Position numbers and translations under genes: made by a program
In this document: positions 8,721 to 17,329 of the stretch, in pieces
Layout: every line of letters starts with the position of its first letter
Position numbering within the stretch: the first letter of the stretch is position 1
The notes under the pieces: generated by a model
What the model saw: only the letters and a program-made list of their open reading frames with translations
The model's database searches: none
Told to the model about the DNA's origin: nothing
DNA from: Hyphomicrobiales bacterium
GTDB lineage: Bacteria > Pseudomonadota > Alphaproteobacteria > Rhizobiales > Rhizobiaceae
Assembly: GCA_002401155.1 (NCBI GenBank)
Contig: NVSG01000001.1
Location: 620,001 to 684,000, forward strand
DNA: 64,000 nt
Direction: 5' to 3'

Positions 8721-8859
8721 CCCCATGCGCCCCAATTATGCACATTGTCGTTTAGTACAGCTGATTCTGCAAGTGGGCAAACCATTGACCACTGGCGGCA
8801 ATAAGATACCATCAGCAAAACGCATAATTTGAAGCAATCGCTCATCAGGAAATCGCCTC

Positions 8860-9123
8860 ATGCACCCAGCAGACATGTTCATTTTACTTTCGATTGGCAC
8901 CGCCATTGGCTGGGGCTCTGCCATCTATGTAAACAAGGATTTCCGCCTGATGATCGCGTATATCATCGGCTGCCCGATGGCCGCGGGCACAGCGGGCTAT
9001 TTCACATTGGTGCTATATCCCGAATACGGAAAAGTCGGCATGGTCGCCGGAGCATTAATAGGTGCAATTCTTCTAAGGCTAATTGCCCGATATATTATTG
9101 TTCGATTCATGAAAAAAATATGA
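8860..9123 (+). CDS. Small three-helix membrane protein of unknown function
   Basis: An 87-aa protein with three hydrophobic stretches (about 5-25, 31-52, 59-80) and a short basic tail 'VRFMKKI'. No catalytic motif can be seen and I do not recognise the family. It is divergent from the TerB-like pair across about 140 bp. The even helix spacing and positive end suggest a real inner-membrane protein rather than a chance frame. Confidence 0.5.
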   Translation: MHPADMFILLSIGTAIGWGSAIYVNKDFRLMIAYIIGCPMAAGTAGYFTLVLYPEYGKVGMVAGALIGAILLRLIARYIIVRFMKKI

Positions 9124-9180
9124 TCGAGGACACCCTTAAGTCCCAAGAATCATCCCTATGGGATTTCCTGAGTTACCCTC

Positions 9181-9567
9181 TCATTCATAGTGGCTCTCTC
9201 GATATTTAATGAGAGCAAAACAGCAGACCAGCCCGATTACAATTTCTAAGACTGTGACCTGCACAAGCCCCGTATCTGGCATTCCATCAATTACCATGCT
9301 CAAAATTCTTGAAAATCCATAAGAAATATAGAGCAACGTCGTAACCAGTATGGCTGTGAACCTAAGGTTTGCTACAAACGCACCTGCCATTATCAGCATT
9401 CCAAACACCAGCAATGCTCCACCGGAGGCACGTATTTCGCTGAGTAAACTGGCATCATTGCCGAGAACGATACCAGTGATCGATACGAGATCCTGCGTTT
9501 CGGCGGCGGAGGCGAACTCATCCAGGTGATGTATTGCGTTATTCGTTTCGACCACGTGGCCGAACAA
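9181..9567 (-). pseudogene. DUF4345-type membrane protein gene, 5'-truncated remnant
   Basis: From about residue 30 on, the frame reads as a DUF4345 protein: 'GNDASLLSEIRASGGALLVFG' followed by three membrane helices ending 'FALIKYRESHYE'. The first helix of the family is missing. In its place the frame runs into sequence that, on the other strand, encodes the middle of an AraC regulator. The true gene content therefore probably ends near 9490, and the apparent start at 9567 is artificial. It appears to be the surviving 3' part of a gene that once faced away from the araC gene. Confidence 0.55.
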
Positions 9568-10062
9568 AATCTTATCAAGGCATTGCCCGAAGTTCTACAA
9601 ATCAACAATTGGGATGGGGATGTCGGGAATTGGTTACAAAGCACCTTGAAATTCATCTGTCTTGAGGCGGGAGCTTTGAAACCGGGCGGAGAAACCATCA
9701 TAACAGGGCTGGCTGGCCGCCCTACGCGACAAAAAAATCGGCCGCGCACTTGTTGCTATCCATCGAGCGCCGAACACAACTGGAGTGTGATGTCGCTGGC
9801 GAGGAAAATCGGGATGTCTCGCTCTGCCTTTTCTGAACGTTTCACCAAACTGGTTGGCAAACCAGTAATGAATTATCTCACCCAATGGCGCATGCAATTC
9901 GCCCGCACGCGCATTCAAGAAACATCCGAACCATTATCGATTATTGCCAGTAGCGTTGGTTACAAATCCGAGGCCGCATTCTGCAGGGTGTTCAAACGAC
10001 GATTTGGGGTTACACCCGGAAACTTTCGCGGTCCTAAAACTCAATTCCAACCTGCGCCTTAA
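9447..10062 (+). pseudogene. AraC-family regulator, decayed
   Basis: The in-frame reading from 9447 contains the end of a cupin_6-type sensor domain ('RYEILRFGGGGELIQVMYCV') and an intact C-terminal double helix-turn-helix ('SLARKIGMSRSAFSERF', then 'SSVGYKSEAAFCRVFKRRFG'). About 100 N-terminal residues are absent. In the middle, the expected family stretch 'GWLAALRDKKIGRALVAIHRAP' is found in another reading frame at about 9706-9768, so two frame changes bracket it. The 3' end overlaps cobO by 29 bp. It is best read as a non-functional remnant, though a DNA-binding fragment could still be made from the internal ATG near 9789. Confidence 0.65.
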
Positions 10063-10672
10063 CACCGGAGCGGAACGGGTGTTTGATCATTTCCATCTCT
10101 GTCACCAGATCAGCAAACTCAATCAGTTCTTCCTTGGCGTTGCGACCGGTGATGATGACGTGTTTCATCTCAGGCTTTGCTTTCAACGCTTCAATGATGT
10201 CATCGACGGCGAGATAATCATAACGCAGCACAATGTTCAGTTCATCGAATAAAACCATATCAAGATCTTCATCCATCATCATGGATTTGGCTTTTTCCCA
10301 AGCATCTTTTGCCGCCTGAATGTCGCGCTGGCGATCCTGTGTCTCCCACGTAAAGCCCTCGCCCATGGTGGCCATTTGCACTTGGTCGCCAAATTTTTCC
10401 AGCACAACCCGTTCACCGGTTCCCCATTTACCCTTCACAAATTGCACGATACCAACCTTCATGCCATTACCGAGTGCCCGGAAAATCATGCCGAATGCTG
10501 CTGTGGATTTACCCTTGCCCTTGCCGGTATGAATAATCGTCAGGCCCTTTTCGATGGTTTTAGTGGCGATAATTTTATCGCGGGCAGCTTTCTTCTTTTT
10601 CATCTTGTCAGCGTGGCGAACATCAAGTTCTTCTTCACTCATATTTTTCAGACGGTCAGATTTTTCGGCCAT
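10034..10672 (-). CDS. cobO: Cob(I)yrinic acid a,c-diamide adenosyltransferase CobO
   Basis: ATP:corrinoid adenosyltransferase of the CobA/BtuR type (212 aa). It attaches the upper 5'-deoxyadenosyl ligand after cobalt insertion and reduction. The P-loop 'HTGKGKGKSTAAFG' is at 48-61, and 'MVLFDELNIVLRYDYL' and 'VIITGRNAKEELIEFADLVTEM' are family signatures. A lysine-rich N-terminal stretch of about 40 residues precedes the core, as in other alphaproteobacterial CobO proteins. It is the last gene of the riboswitch-controlled operon and starts one base after the cobN stop. Confidence 0.96.
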   Translation of the reverse strand: MAEKSDRLKNMSEEELDVRHADKMKKKKAARDKIIATKTIEKGLTIIHTGKGKGKSTAAFGMIFRALGNGMKVGIVQFVKGKWGTGERVVLEKFGDQVQMATMGEGFTWETQDRQRDIQAAKDAWEKAKSMMMDEDLDMVLFDELNIVLRYDYLAVDDIIEALKAKPEMKHVIITGRNAKEELIEFADLVTEMEMIKHPFRSGVKAQVGIEF

Positions 10673-10673
10673 G

Positions 10674-13600
10674 TTATTTCCTCAGTTCGGTAAGAGCTTG
10701 CAATTGGAATTTCGCTGAATTCGAGCGCGGAGTCCATAAGCCCCGCTCTTCAGCCTCTAAAAAACGTTCCGCCATTTCACGAAGGGCATGGGGGTTTTTC
10801 TCTTTCAGAAAATCTAAAACATCTTCGTCGGCGAGATATGCTTCATAAACCAGTTCAAAATGATGATTGCGCACAGCACCAGTCGTCGCCGAAAAGGCAA
10901 ACAGATAGTCAAGCGTCGCCGCCATTTCAAACGCGCCTTTATAGCCATGACGCATGACACCGGCGATCCATTTTGGATTAACAACACGGGCACGAACCAC
11001 CCGCGCAATCTCTTCTTCTAGCGCCCGTATCACCGGCTTTTCGGGCCTTGAATGATCATTGTGATAGACACTCGGCATCACACCGGAAACCTCTTCAATC
11101 GCAGCCGTCATCCCGCCTTCGAACTGGTAATAATCATCGGAATCCAGCAAATCATGCTCGCGATTATCCTGATTGTGAATGACCGCCTCCACACCGGCCA
11201 AGCGTTCCTTGAACACTTCACGTTGCTCGCTGCCTTCTTCTTTCGCTCCGTAAGCATAGCCGCCCCAAGCAAGATAAGCCTCGGCCAAATCACCGCGACG
11301 ATCCCAGCCTTTTTCATCGATCAAAGCCTGCAGGCCAGCGCCATAGGCTCCGGGTTTTGAACCAAATATTCTAAAGCCAGCACGTCGCTCAGCTTCTTCT
11401 TCATCAAGCCCATCAGCCAAATGCTTTGTCCGTGCCTCGTTCATCCGCAACGCAATCGGGTTGTCCTTCTCGGGCTCATCCAATGCTCCAACAGCCCGAA
11501 TTGCCCGGTCATAAAGTTCAATTTGCGCAGGAAAAGCATCACGGAAAAACCCGGAAATGCGCAAGGTCACATCCACACGCGGTCTGCCAAGTTCGGCCAG
11601 TGTGATAATTTCATAGCCAGTCACCCGCCGCGAAGCATGGTCCCAAACAGGCTTTGCCCCAATCAATGCCAGCGCCTGAGCAATGTCATCACCGCCTGTA
11701 CGCATGTTCGACGTTCCCCAAGCAGAAAGCCCGAAGGATGTCGGCCATTCGCCATTATCCTGCCGGAAACGGATCACCAGAAGCTCCGCTGATTTTTGTC
11801 CCAATTCCCAGGCCGCAGGCGTTGGCACAGAGCGGCTATCTACCGAATAAAAATTCCGTCCGGTCGGCAACACATCAAGCCGTCCCCGAGTTGGCGCACC
11901 AGATGAACCCGGCGGCACAAACCTGCCACTGAGCCCCAAGGAAAGGCCTTTAATTTCGAAATGCCCACAAGCTTCAACATCCGGATGAAGGGTTTCACGG
12001 ATATATTCCAGCACAAGTTTGGTATTCACCCATTCGGGCAACAGATCGCATTCACCCGCTACCAGCTTGGCTGCAAGCAATTCAATGCGTTCAACCACAT
12101 CACCATTACTGCGCCAAAGATCGTCGCTAACCGCAACCAACATCTCAGGTTTCGCCAAAACCCATGGCTTTTCCATTTCGCAATCGAGCGGATCAAAGGC
12201 ATCCTTGCCAAACAAATCTATCGAGATCGCCCGCTGCAGACTTTGTTCACTGCCCTCGCCCGTCCCGCGCGGCACCCTCGTCAATGCCACAATCAAATCG
12301 GTCAGCAATCGCCCTTGTGGAGATTCTCCAAAGATATGCAGCCCATCACGGATCTGCATTTCTTTCAAATCGCAGAGATAGGCATCAAGTTTTTCAAACT
12401 TGCTATCGTTATTATCATCGTCAGAAATACCGGCGTCCTCATCGAGACCGATATCAGAAATCAATTCCAGAATTTGCTTTTTCAGAAGCACCAACCGCCG
12501 AGGGTCAACACCGCTGGCCTCGTAATATTCATCCACCAGTGCTTCTAGATCGCGCAACGGGCCATAGCTCTCGGCACGGGTTAAAGGCGGGGTCAGATGA
12601 TCGATAATAACCGCAGAAGTCCGCCGTTTTGCCTGCGTCCCCTCACCCGGATCATTTACAATGAATGGATAAAGATGAGGCACCGGTCCCAAAACAGCTT
12701 CGGGAAAGCAGGTCTCGCTCAAAGACAGCGCCTTACCGGGCAACCATTCCAGATTGCCGTGCTTGCCCATATGAATAAAGGCATGGGCACCAAACTCCCC
12801 ACGCAACCAGCCATAAAAGGCCAGATAACCATGGGGCGGCACCAGATCAGGCGAGTGATAAGTTTCTTTCGGATCAACATTATAGCCGCGAGCAGGCTGA
12901 ATACCGACAACCACATTGCCGAACTTCGCCAAAGGCAAAGCAAGCGCCTGTTCTCCGGCCAGAAAATAAGGATCACCTTCTGGCTCACCCCATTTTTCCG
13001 TGATTTGATTCTGAATCTCTTTGGAAAGAGATTGAAATAACACATTGTATTGATTCAAAGAAATCATTTCACGAATGACACGACCATCGGTCGCAGCATT
13101 GGTTGGCCCATCCTGCAAATAATTGATCAGCGCATCGCCATCAGATGGATATTCACCCGTTTCATAACCCTGCTCCGCCAGCGAATTGAGCACATTCAGC
13201 GTACCCGCAGGCGTATCAAGACCAACACCATTGCCAAGCCGCCCATCGCGGTTTGGATAATTCGCCAGAATAATCGCAACTTTGCGCTCACTTGGTTTGG
13301 AAACTCGCAAAGCAACCCATTTTGCCGCCAATTCCGCCGCAAAATCTATCCGGCTTTGCTCCGGCTCATGGGCCACAAGACTGGCTTCCACATCGGGATT
13401 AAAAACGCCAGCACTCTTGAACGCGATGGCCCGCGCAAACACCCGTCCATCCACCTCAGGTAAAGCGATATTCATCGCTAAATCGCGTGATGTCAGCCCT
13501 TGGGCCGATTCTTTCCAGGCTTCTTTCGAAGAACTTGATAGCACCACCTGCAAAACCACCCGTTCATCTTCGTCCAGCACAGTGCCATTATGCTTGCCAT

Positions 13601-14414
13601 TCATGGAAGATACGGCAAAACCGGTAGCATTCAGCACCACAGAAGGCGAAGACTGGGAAAATAACTCACGCAAAGTCGCAACGGATACCGGATCTTTGAG
13701 GCTGGAAATAAACACCGGAAGCACATTCATGCCCCGTTTTTCCAACGCTTCAATCAGCGCCGTGATCGCACCAAGACCGCCTGATTGAACCAAAGCCCGA
13801 TAAAAACTGATCGCTACAACGGGCCTATCCGCCTGCCACGGCAAATCTGACAGACCACAAATCCCTTTATCCGGCCACCAAACACCAGCTTTCAGCAAAG
13901 GAACAGGATCAGTAGGCATATCGCGCTGCCCCAACAAATGGTCCGCGAGCGCCAAGAAGCTACGCGCATTTTGCGGACCACCTTCGGTGAGGTAAGCCCA
14001 GAACTGGCGGGTCGTCTTCCCATCTACGGTATTAAAACGATCAAGCCCCGGATCGGGTTTATCGTCCCCCGGCAAAACCACCAGCTTGATATCGTTATCC
14101 AGCGCGGTTTCCAGCAACTTCTCCAGCCCATAAGACCAGTAGCTCTCGCCACCAAGCACCCGAACAACAATCAGTTTAGCTGCATGAAGCGTCTTCTCGG
14201 CATAAACATCCACCGACATGGGGTGGGAAAGCTGCATCAAATTGGCAAGCCGCACGCTTGGCGCGCTCTCATCGCGCCCATTACAGGCCTCAGCCACGCT
14301 TGCAAGTTCAGTATCCGCAGCCGAAAGAAACACAATATCACCGGGCGACTGGCCAAGATCAATCGCCTCATCGCCCTCATGGATCGCACCTTGTTGGGCA
14401 AGCAGCAGATGCAT
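10674..14414 (-). CDS. cobN: Cobaltochelatase large subunit CobN
   Basis: Large subunit (1246 aa, normal length) of the ATP-dependent CobNST chelatase, which inserts cobalt into hydrogenobyrinate a,c-diamide. Visible CobN/magnesium-chelatase-H features include 'HMGKHGNLEWLPGKALSLS' and 'LPTGRNFYSVDSRSVPTPAAW'. The cobS and cobT ATPase subunit genes are not in this window. The gene lies 3 bp after cobW and 1 bp before cobO. Its presence implies late cobalt insertion, which contrasts with the cbiX gene in the neighbouring operon. Confidence 0.97.
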   Translation of the reverse strand: MHLLLAQQGAIHEGDEAIDLGQSPGDIVFLSAADTELASVAEACNGRDESAPSVRLANLMQLSHPMSVDVYAEKTLHAAKLIVVRVLGGESYWSYGLEKLLETALDNDIKLVVLPGDDKPDPGLDRFNTVDGKTTRQFWAYLTEGGPQNARSFLALADHLLGQRDMPTDPVPLLKAGVWWPDKGICGLSDLPWQADRPVVAISFYRALVQSGGLGAITALIEALEKRGMNVLPVFISSLKDPVSVATLRELFSQSSPSVVLNATGFAVSSMNGKHNGTVLDEDERVVLQVVLSSSSKEAWKESAQGLTSRDLAMNIALPEVDGRVFARAIAFKSAGVFNPDVEASLVAHEPEQSRIDFAAELAAKWVALRVSKPSERKVAIILANYPNRDGRLGNGVGLDTPAGTLNVLNSLAEQGYETGEYPSDGDALINYLQDGPTNAATDGRVIREMISLNQYNVLFQSLSKEIQNQITEKWGEPEGDPYFLAGEQALALPLAKFGNVVVGIQPARGYNVDPKETYHSPDLVPPHGYLAFYGWLRGEFGAHAFIHMGKHGNLEWLPGKALSLSETCFPEAVLGPVPHLYPFIVNDPGEGTQAKRRTSAVIIDHLTPPLTRAESYGPLRDLEALVDEYYEASGVDPRRLVLLKKQILELISDIGLDEDAGISDDDNNDSKFEKLDAYLCDLKEMQIRDGLHIFGESPQGRLLTDLIVALTRVPRGTGEGSEQSLQRAISIDLFGKDAFDPLDCEMEKPWVLAKPEMLVAVSDDLWRSNGDVVERIELLAAKLVAGECDLLPEWVNTKLVLEYIRETLHPDVEACGHFEIKGLSLGLSGRFVPPGSSGAPTRGRLDVLPTGRNFYSVDSRSVPTPAAWELGQKSAELLVIRFRQDNGEWPTSFGLSAWGTSNMRTGGDDIAQALALIGAKPVWDHASRRVTGYEIITLAELGRPRVDVTLRISGFFRDAFPAQIELYDRAIRAVGALDEPEKDNPIALRMNEARTKHLADGLDEEEAERRAGFRIFGSKPGAYGAGLQALIDEKGWDRRGDLAEAYLAWGGYAYGAKEEGSEQREVFKERLAGVEAVIHNQDNREHDLLDSDDYYQFEGGMTAAIEEVSGVMPSVYHNDHSRPEKPVIRALEEEIARVVRARVVNPKWIAGVMRHGYKGAFEMAATLDYLFAFSATTGAVRNHHFELVYEAYLADEDVLDFLKEKNPHALREMAERFLEAEERGLWTPRSNSAKFQLQALTELRK

Positions 14415-14417
14415 GAT

Positions 14418-15497
14418 TTAGCCGAACAATTTCGAGATATCAGCCGATATCTTAGTCTGGTCCAGCCCCGCAAGACCGATCACCACCAGATTGCTGGTTT
14501 TTGCTTCATCGGCCTGCCATTCACGATCAAAATAATGATCGATCCGGTTACCAACCGCCTGAATAACCAGCCGCATGGGCTTGCCTTCCACATGTACAAA
14601 ACCCTTGAGACGCAAAATATCATGGGCTTCAATCACTGGCTTCAAACCTTTGAGCAGCGCCTTGATATCGCCAATCGAATTTCCAGCCACAACAAAATTC
14701 TCAAACTCATCATGATCATGCTCGTGATGATGAAAATCACCCTCATCGCCGTGATGCTCATCATGGTGCATTTCATGATGGGATTTACGGTTTTGAATAT
14801 CGTTCTCGCTGGCACTGGCAAGACCAAGCAGCACATCAGCCCCAAGCGAACCATTGGCCGCACGCACAAATTTCACGGACCGCGAAATCTGTTTTCCCAG
14901 TTCCGCCTGCAACTTATCCAGATCATCCCCATCGACCAGATCGGACTTATTCAGCACAATCATATCGGCGCAAGAGATCTGGTCTTCAAACAATTCTTCC
15001 AGCGGGCTATCATGGTCCAGCGCCTCGTCTTCTGCGCGCTGAGCCTCCACTTTCGCCACATCATGGGCAAAGCGCCCATCGGCAACAGCGCGGCTATCAA
15101 CAACAGTTACCACGCCATCAACGGTCACCTTCTCGCGAATTTCCGGCCAATTAAACGCACTCACCAATGGTTGCGGCAATGCCAGACCGGAAGTTTCAAT
15201 CACAATATGCTCAGGCGGGTTTTCACGCGCCAGCAATTTGGTGATGGTCGGCACAAAATCATCGGCTACCGTGCAACAAATGCAACCATTATTGAGTTCG
15301 ATAATATCGTCCTCGGTACAGCTCTCAATGCCGCAGCCTTTCAGCACTTCGCCATCAACACCCAAGTCGCCAAACTCATTGATAATAAGCGCGATACGGC
15401 GACCATTTGCAGTCATCAACATATTACGGATCAGCGTGGTTTTACCAGCGCCCAGAAACCCGGTAATCACCGTTGCAGGAATTTTTTGTGCGTCCAT
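14418..15497 (-). CDS. cobW: CobW-family GTPase metallochaperone
   Basis: G3E-family GTPase (359 aa) thought to deliver metal to CobN-type chelatases. The Walker A motif 'GFLGAGKTTLIRNML' is at 13-27. The metal-binding 'NGCICC' motif is at 70-75, and the GTP-specificity motif is 'VLNKSDLVD'. A histidine-rich loop of HH/HDH repeats (about 240-268) separates the GTPase and C-terminal domains. Its position between cobU and cobN in the cobalamin-riboswitch operon favours true CobW over zinc-responsive paralogues. Confidence 0.94.
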   Translation of the reverse strand: MDAQKIPATVITGFLGAGKTTLIRNMLMTANGRRIALIINEFGDLGVDGEVLKGCGIESCTEDDIIELNNGCICCTVADDFVPTITKLLARENPPEHIVIETSGLALPQPLVSAFNWPEIREKVTVDGVVTVVDSRAVADGRFAHDVAKVEAQRAEDEALDHDSPLEELFEDQISCADMIVLNKSDLVDGDDLDKLQAELGKQISRSVKFVRAANGSLGADVLLGLASASENDIQNRKSHHEMHHDEHHGDEGDFHHHEHDHDEFENFVVAGNSIGDIKALLKGLKPVIEAHDILRLKGFVHVEGKPMRLVIQAVGNRIDHYFDREWQADEAKTSNLVVIGLAGLDQTKISADISKLFG

Positions 15498-15508
15498 AAT
15501 GTCGTTTC

Positions 15509-16039
15509 CTATTTCATTTTCAGCGGCATGCCGGATACCACAAAATACACTTCGGATGCAGCGTGGGCAACGCGTTGGTTCACATCGCCAGCCAAATCCA
15601 TATAGCGCCGTGCCATGGCATTATCCGGGATAATACCCATCCCCACCTCGTTGGACACCAGTACCACCGGCACTTTGATCTCACCAAGAAGGGCAGCAAG
15701 CGCTGCAGATTCTTTTGCGACGTCAGCCTTTGCCATCATCAAATTCGTCACCCAGAGTGAAAGGCAATCCACCAAAATCACCCGCCCCGAATAAGCACTT
15801 GATTGCAGCGCATCGACCAGCGCCAGCGGTTCTTCAACCGTTTCCCATTCAGCCCCGCGCCGCTCCTGATGGATGGCGATGCGCTCGCCCATTTCTTCGT
15901 CGAGCGCACGGCCTGTAGCAAGGTAAATGGGCTTAAGTCCCATTTTCAGAACAAGGTCTTCTGCAAATTTGCTTTTGCCGGAGCGTGCCCCGCCTAAAAC
16001 AAAAGTAACATTGCAACCTTGCTCTGATTCAAGGCTCAT
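15509..16039 (-). CDS. cobU: Adenosylcobinamide kinase / adenosylcobinamide-phosphate guanylyltransferase
   Basis: Bifunctional enzyme (176 aa; also called CobP) that phosphorylates adenosylcobinamide and transfers GMP to it for nucleotide-loop assembly. The P-loop 'FVLGGARSGKSKFAE' is near the N-terminus (about 13-27). 'VILVDCLSLWVTNLM' and 'VLVSNEVGMGIIPDNAMARRYMD' are the characteristic later blocks. Its start overlaps the end of cbtA by 4 bp, so it is translated with the cobalt transporter genes. Confidence 0.96.
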   Translation of the reverse strand: MSLESEQGCNVTFVLGGARSGKSKFAEDLVLKMGLKPIYLATGRALDEEMGERIAIHQERRGAEWETVEEPLALVDALQSSAYSGRVILVDCLSLWVTNLMMAKADVAKESAALAALLGEIKVPVVLVSNEVGMGIIPDNAMARRYMDLAGDVNQRVAHAASEVYFVVSGMPLKMK

Positions 16040-16797
16040 GCCGTGGCCGTATCTTTCGCCTCGGCAAGCAACGCGCGTTGCAGGAAGTTACCCAAAACGC
16101 CACCAAGCAAAAGCCAGAACAAGCCAGAAGTAACAATCGTTGCCACCGCGAACTCCACAGCTAATCCTGCAGGCACTGCAGTTTCATGGCTTTCAGGCAA
16201 CGGCGCTCCATAAACATGAGGCGCAGCAATCAGCAAGGCACCGGCAATCAACAACGGTATCTTTTTGGAAAATGCAAACAGTGCAAGACCACCGGCAGTC
16301 GCCACAACCGTTGCCAGCCACCATGTCTGACGTTCATTCAAATCAGCAGCAGGCATGCCCGGAAGTTCCGGCGACAGACCGAAATTCGGCGCAAGCACAA
16401 AGACCACAAACCCAGCCAATCCCCAAACCAACCCACTTTGCAACGAGATTTGTTGGCGGGCAAGCAATATAGCTGCCGTCAGAATTAGCGAGAACGCAAC
16501 ACCAACGAGAATGTTTGAAACCAGAGTAAAGAACACCCGTTCAAAACCATCTTCCGGAGCCCATGCTTCAACCTCCTCAGATGCGGTAGCATCATGAGAA
16601 TGTTCAACATTTTCAGCAGTTTCCGTTGCCTCATGAGCATGTTCGGCAGGAGCGTGACTATGATGACCACCTTCGCCTTCATACTTCTCGGCTTCAATAA
16701 TCAGCGGATTGACGCGTACAGATTGGGCGGCTGTGGCGAAAGCACCAGCCAACACGCCCGCTAGCATAGCTGCCAGCAAAACTCTTACAAGCATCAA
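16036..16797 (-). CDS. cbtA: Cobalt transporter subunit CbtA
   Basis: Integral membrane protein (253 aa) of the CbtAB system for cobalt uptake, which is typically under B12 control. The N-terminus has one helix. It is followed by an extended loop with repeated histidines ('GEGGHHSHAPAEHAHEA', then 'EHSHDA'), likely to bind the metal outside the membrane, and by further hydrophobic helices from about residue 95. It is 6 bp downstream of cbtB and overlaps cobU. The pairing with CbtB and the riboswitch makes the call firm. Confidence 0.93.
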   Translation of the reverse strand: MMLVRVLLAAMLAGVLAGAFATAAQSVRVNPLIIEAEKYEGEGGHHSHAPAEHAHEATETAENVEHSHDATASEEVEAWAPEDGFERVFFTLVSNILVGVAFSLILTAAILLARQQISLQSGLVWGLAGFVVFVLAPNFGLSPELPGMPAADLNERQTWWLATVVATAGGLALFAFSKKIPLLIAGALLIAAPHVYGAPLPESHETAVPAGLAVEFAVATIVTSGLFWLLLGGVLGNFLQRALLAEAKDTATA

Positions 16798-16803
16798 AAA
16801 AGC

Positions 16804-16995
16804 TTAGTGACAGGGAGCTGTAATCGAGTGACGCGTATCGTGCGCTGCATTATGCAGAACGTCCGAATGCGCAAACGCTACGAAATAAAGCAAGCAAGAC
16901 CCAAACAACGCCGCAAATGCAACGGTTGCGATCAGTTTATTATCAATGGCCGGAATGGCCAGTGAATTGGCCTGTGTGTTAGTTTGTGAGAGCAT
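16804..16995 (-). CDS. cbtB: Cobalt transporter subunit CbtB
   Basis: Small protein (63 aa) with one membrane helix (about 22-43). The C-terminus carries several histidines ('AHSDVLHNAAHDTRH' and a final 'PCH'), the CbtB signature. It works with CbtA in cobalt uptake. It is the first gene of the operon and its start lies about 55 bp downstream of the B12-box of the cobalamin riboswitch, so it is the immediate target of that control. Confidence 0.92.
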   Translation of the reverse strand: MLSQTNTQANSLAIPAIDNKLIATVAFAALFGSCLLYFVAFAHSDVLHNAAHDTRHSITAPCH

Positions 16996-17049
16996 ATCAA
17001 CCTCCGTGGTTGCCCAAATGTTTCAAATACAGCGCACCAATTTTGGTGT

Positions 17050-17265
17050 CACTCAAATGGCAGGTCTCCTGGCTAGCAACTCAAACGGTTTTACTTCCCT
17101 TCCCATGTCCCCGAAAGCACACAGTGGATATAAGCAAAACCTCGCTACATTACAGTCGCGGGGTCGGCTGGATTACGAACTCCCTGATTGGGTCAGTCCG
17201 TTCCATTCCCTTTTAGTCCCGTAGCCTGAGGCCATAATCGGGAACCACTCACCTCATGTGTAAAC
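17050..17265 (-). promoter_or_regulatory. Cobalamin riboswitch upstream of cbtBA-cobUWNO
   Basis: Read on the minus strand, the region contains the exact B12-box AGCCAGGAGACCTGCC at 17059-17074. Upstream of it is a GCCGACCCCGCGACTGTAA block like the conserved riboswitch core, and a 5' GGTTCCCG/AAAAGGGAA part. Binding of adenosylcobalamin is expected to shut off the cobalt uptake and late cobalamin genes that follow. The outer boundaries are approximate. Confidence 0.95.
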
Positions 17266-17329
17266 TGTATATCGCAGCAAGGTCAATCAATTTGCGACAA
17301 TAAATGGCTGTTTGTGGAAAGTGCGAAGG

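Noticed and set aside
9151-9163. ATCCC/GGGAT hairpin after the three-helix membrane protein gene
   Set aside because: Stem of five base pairs without a T-run; too weak to call a terminator.
9526-10062. AraC regulator as an intact 178-aa gene
   Set aside because: The middle of the expected protein lies in another frame and the sensor domain is mostly missing, so I call it a pseudogene.
13938-15605. Plus-strand open frame of 555 codons opposite cobN and cobW
   Set aside because: It is the antisense of two well-supported genes, with a His/Gln/Ile-rich composition typical of reverse-strand shadows and no domain.
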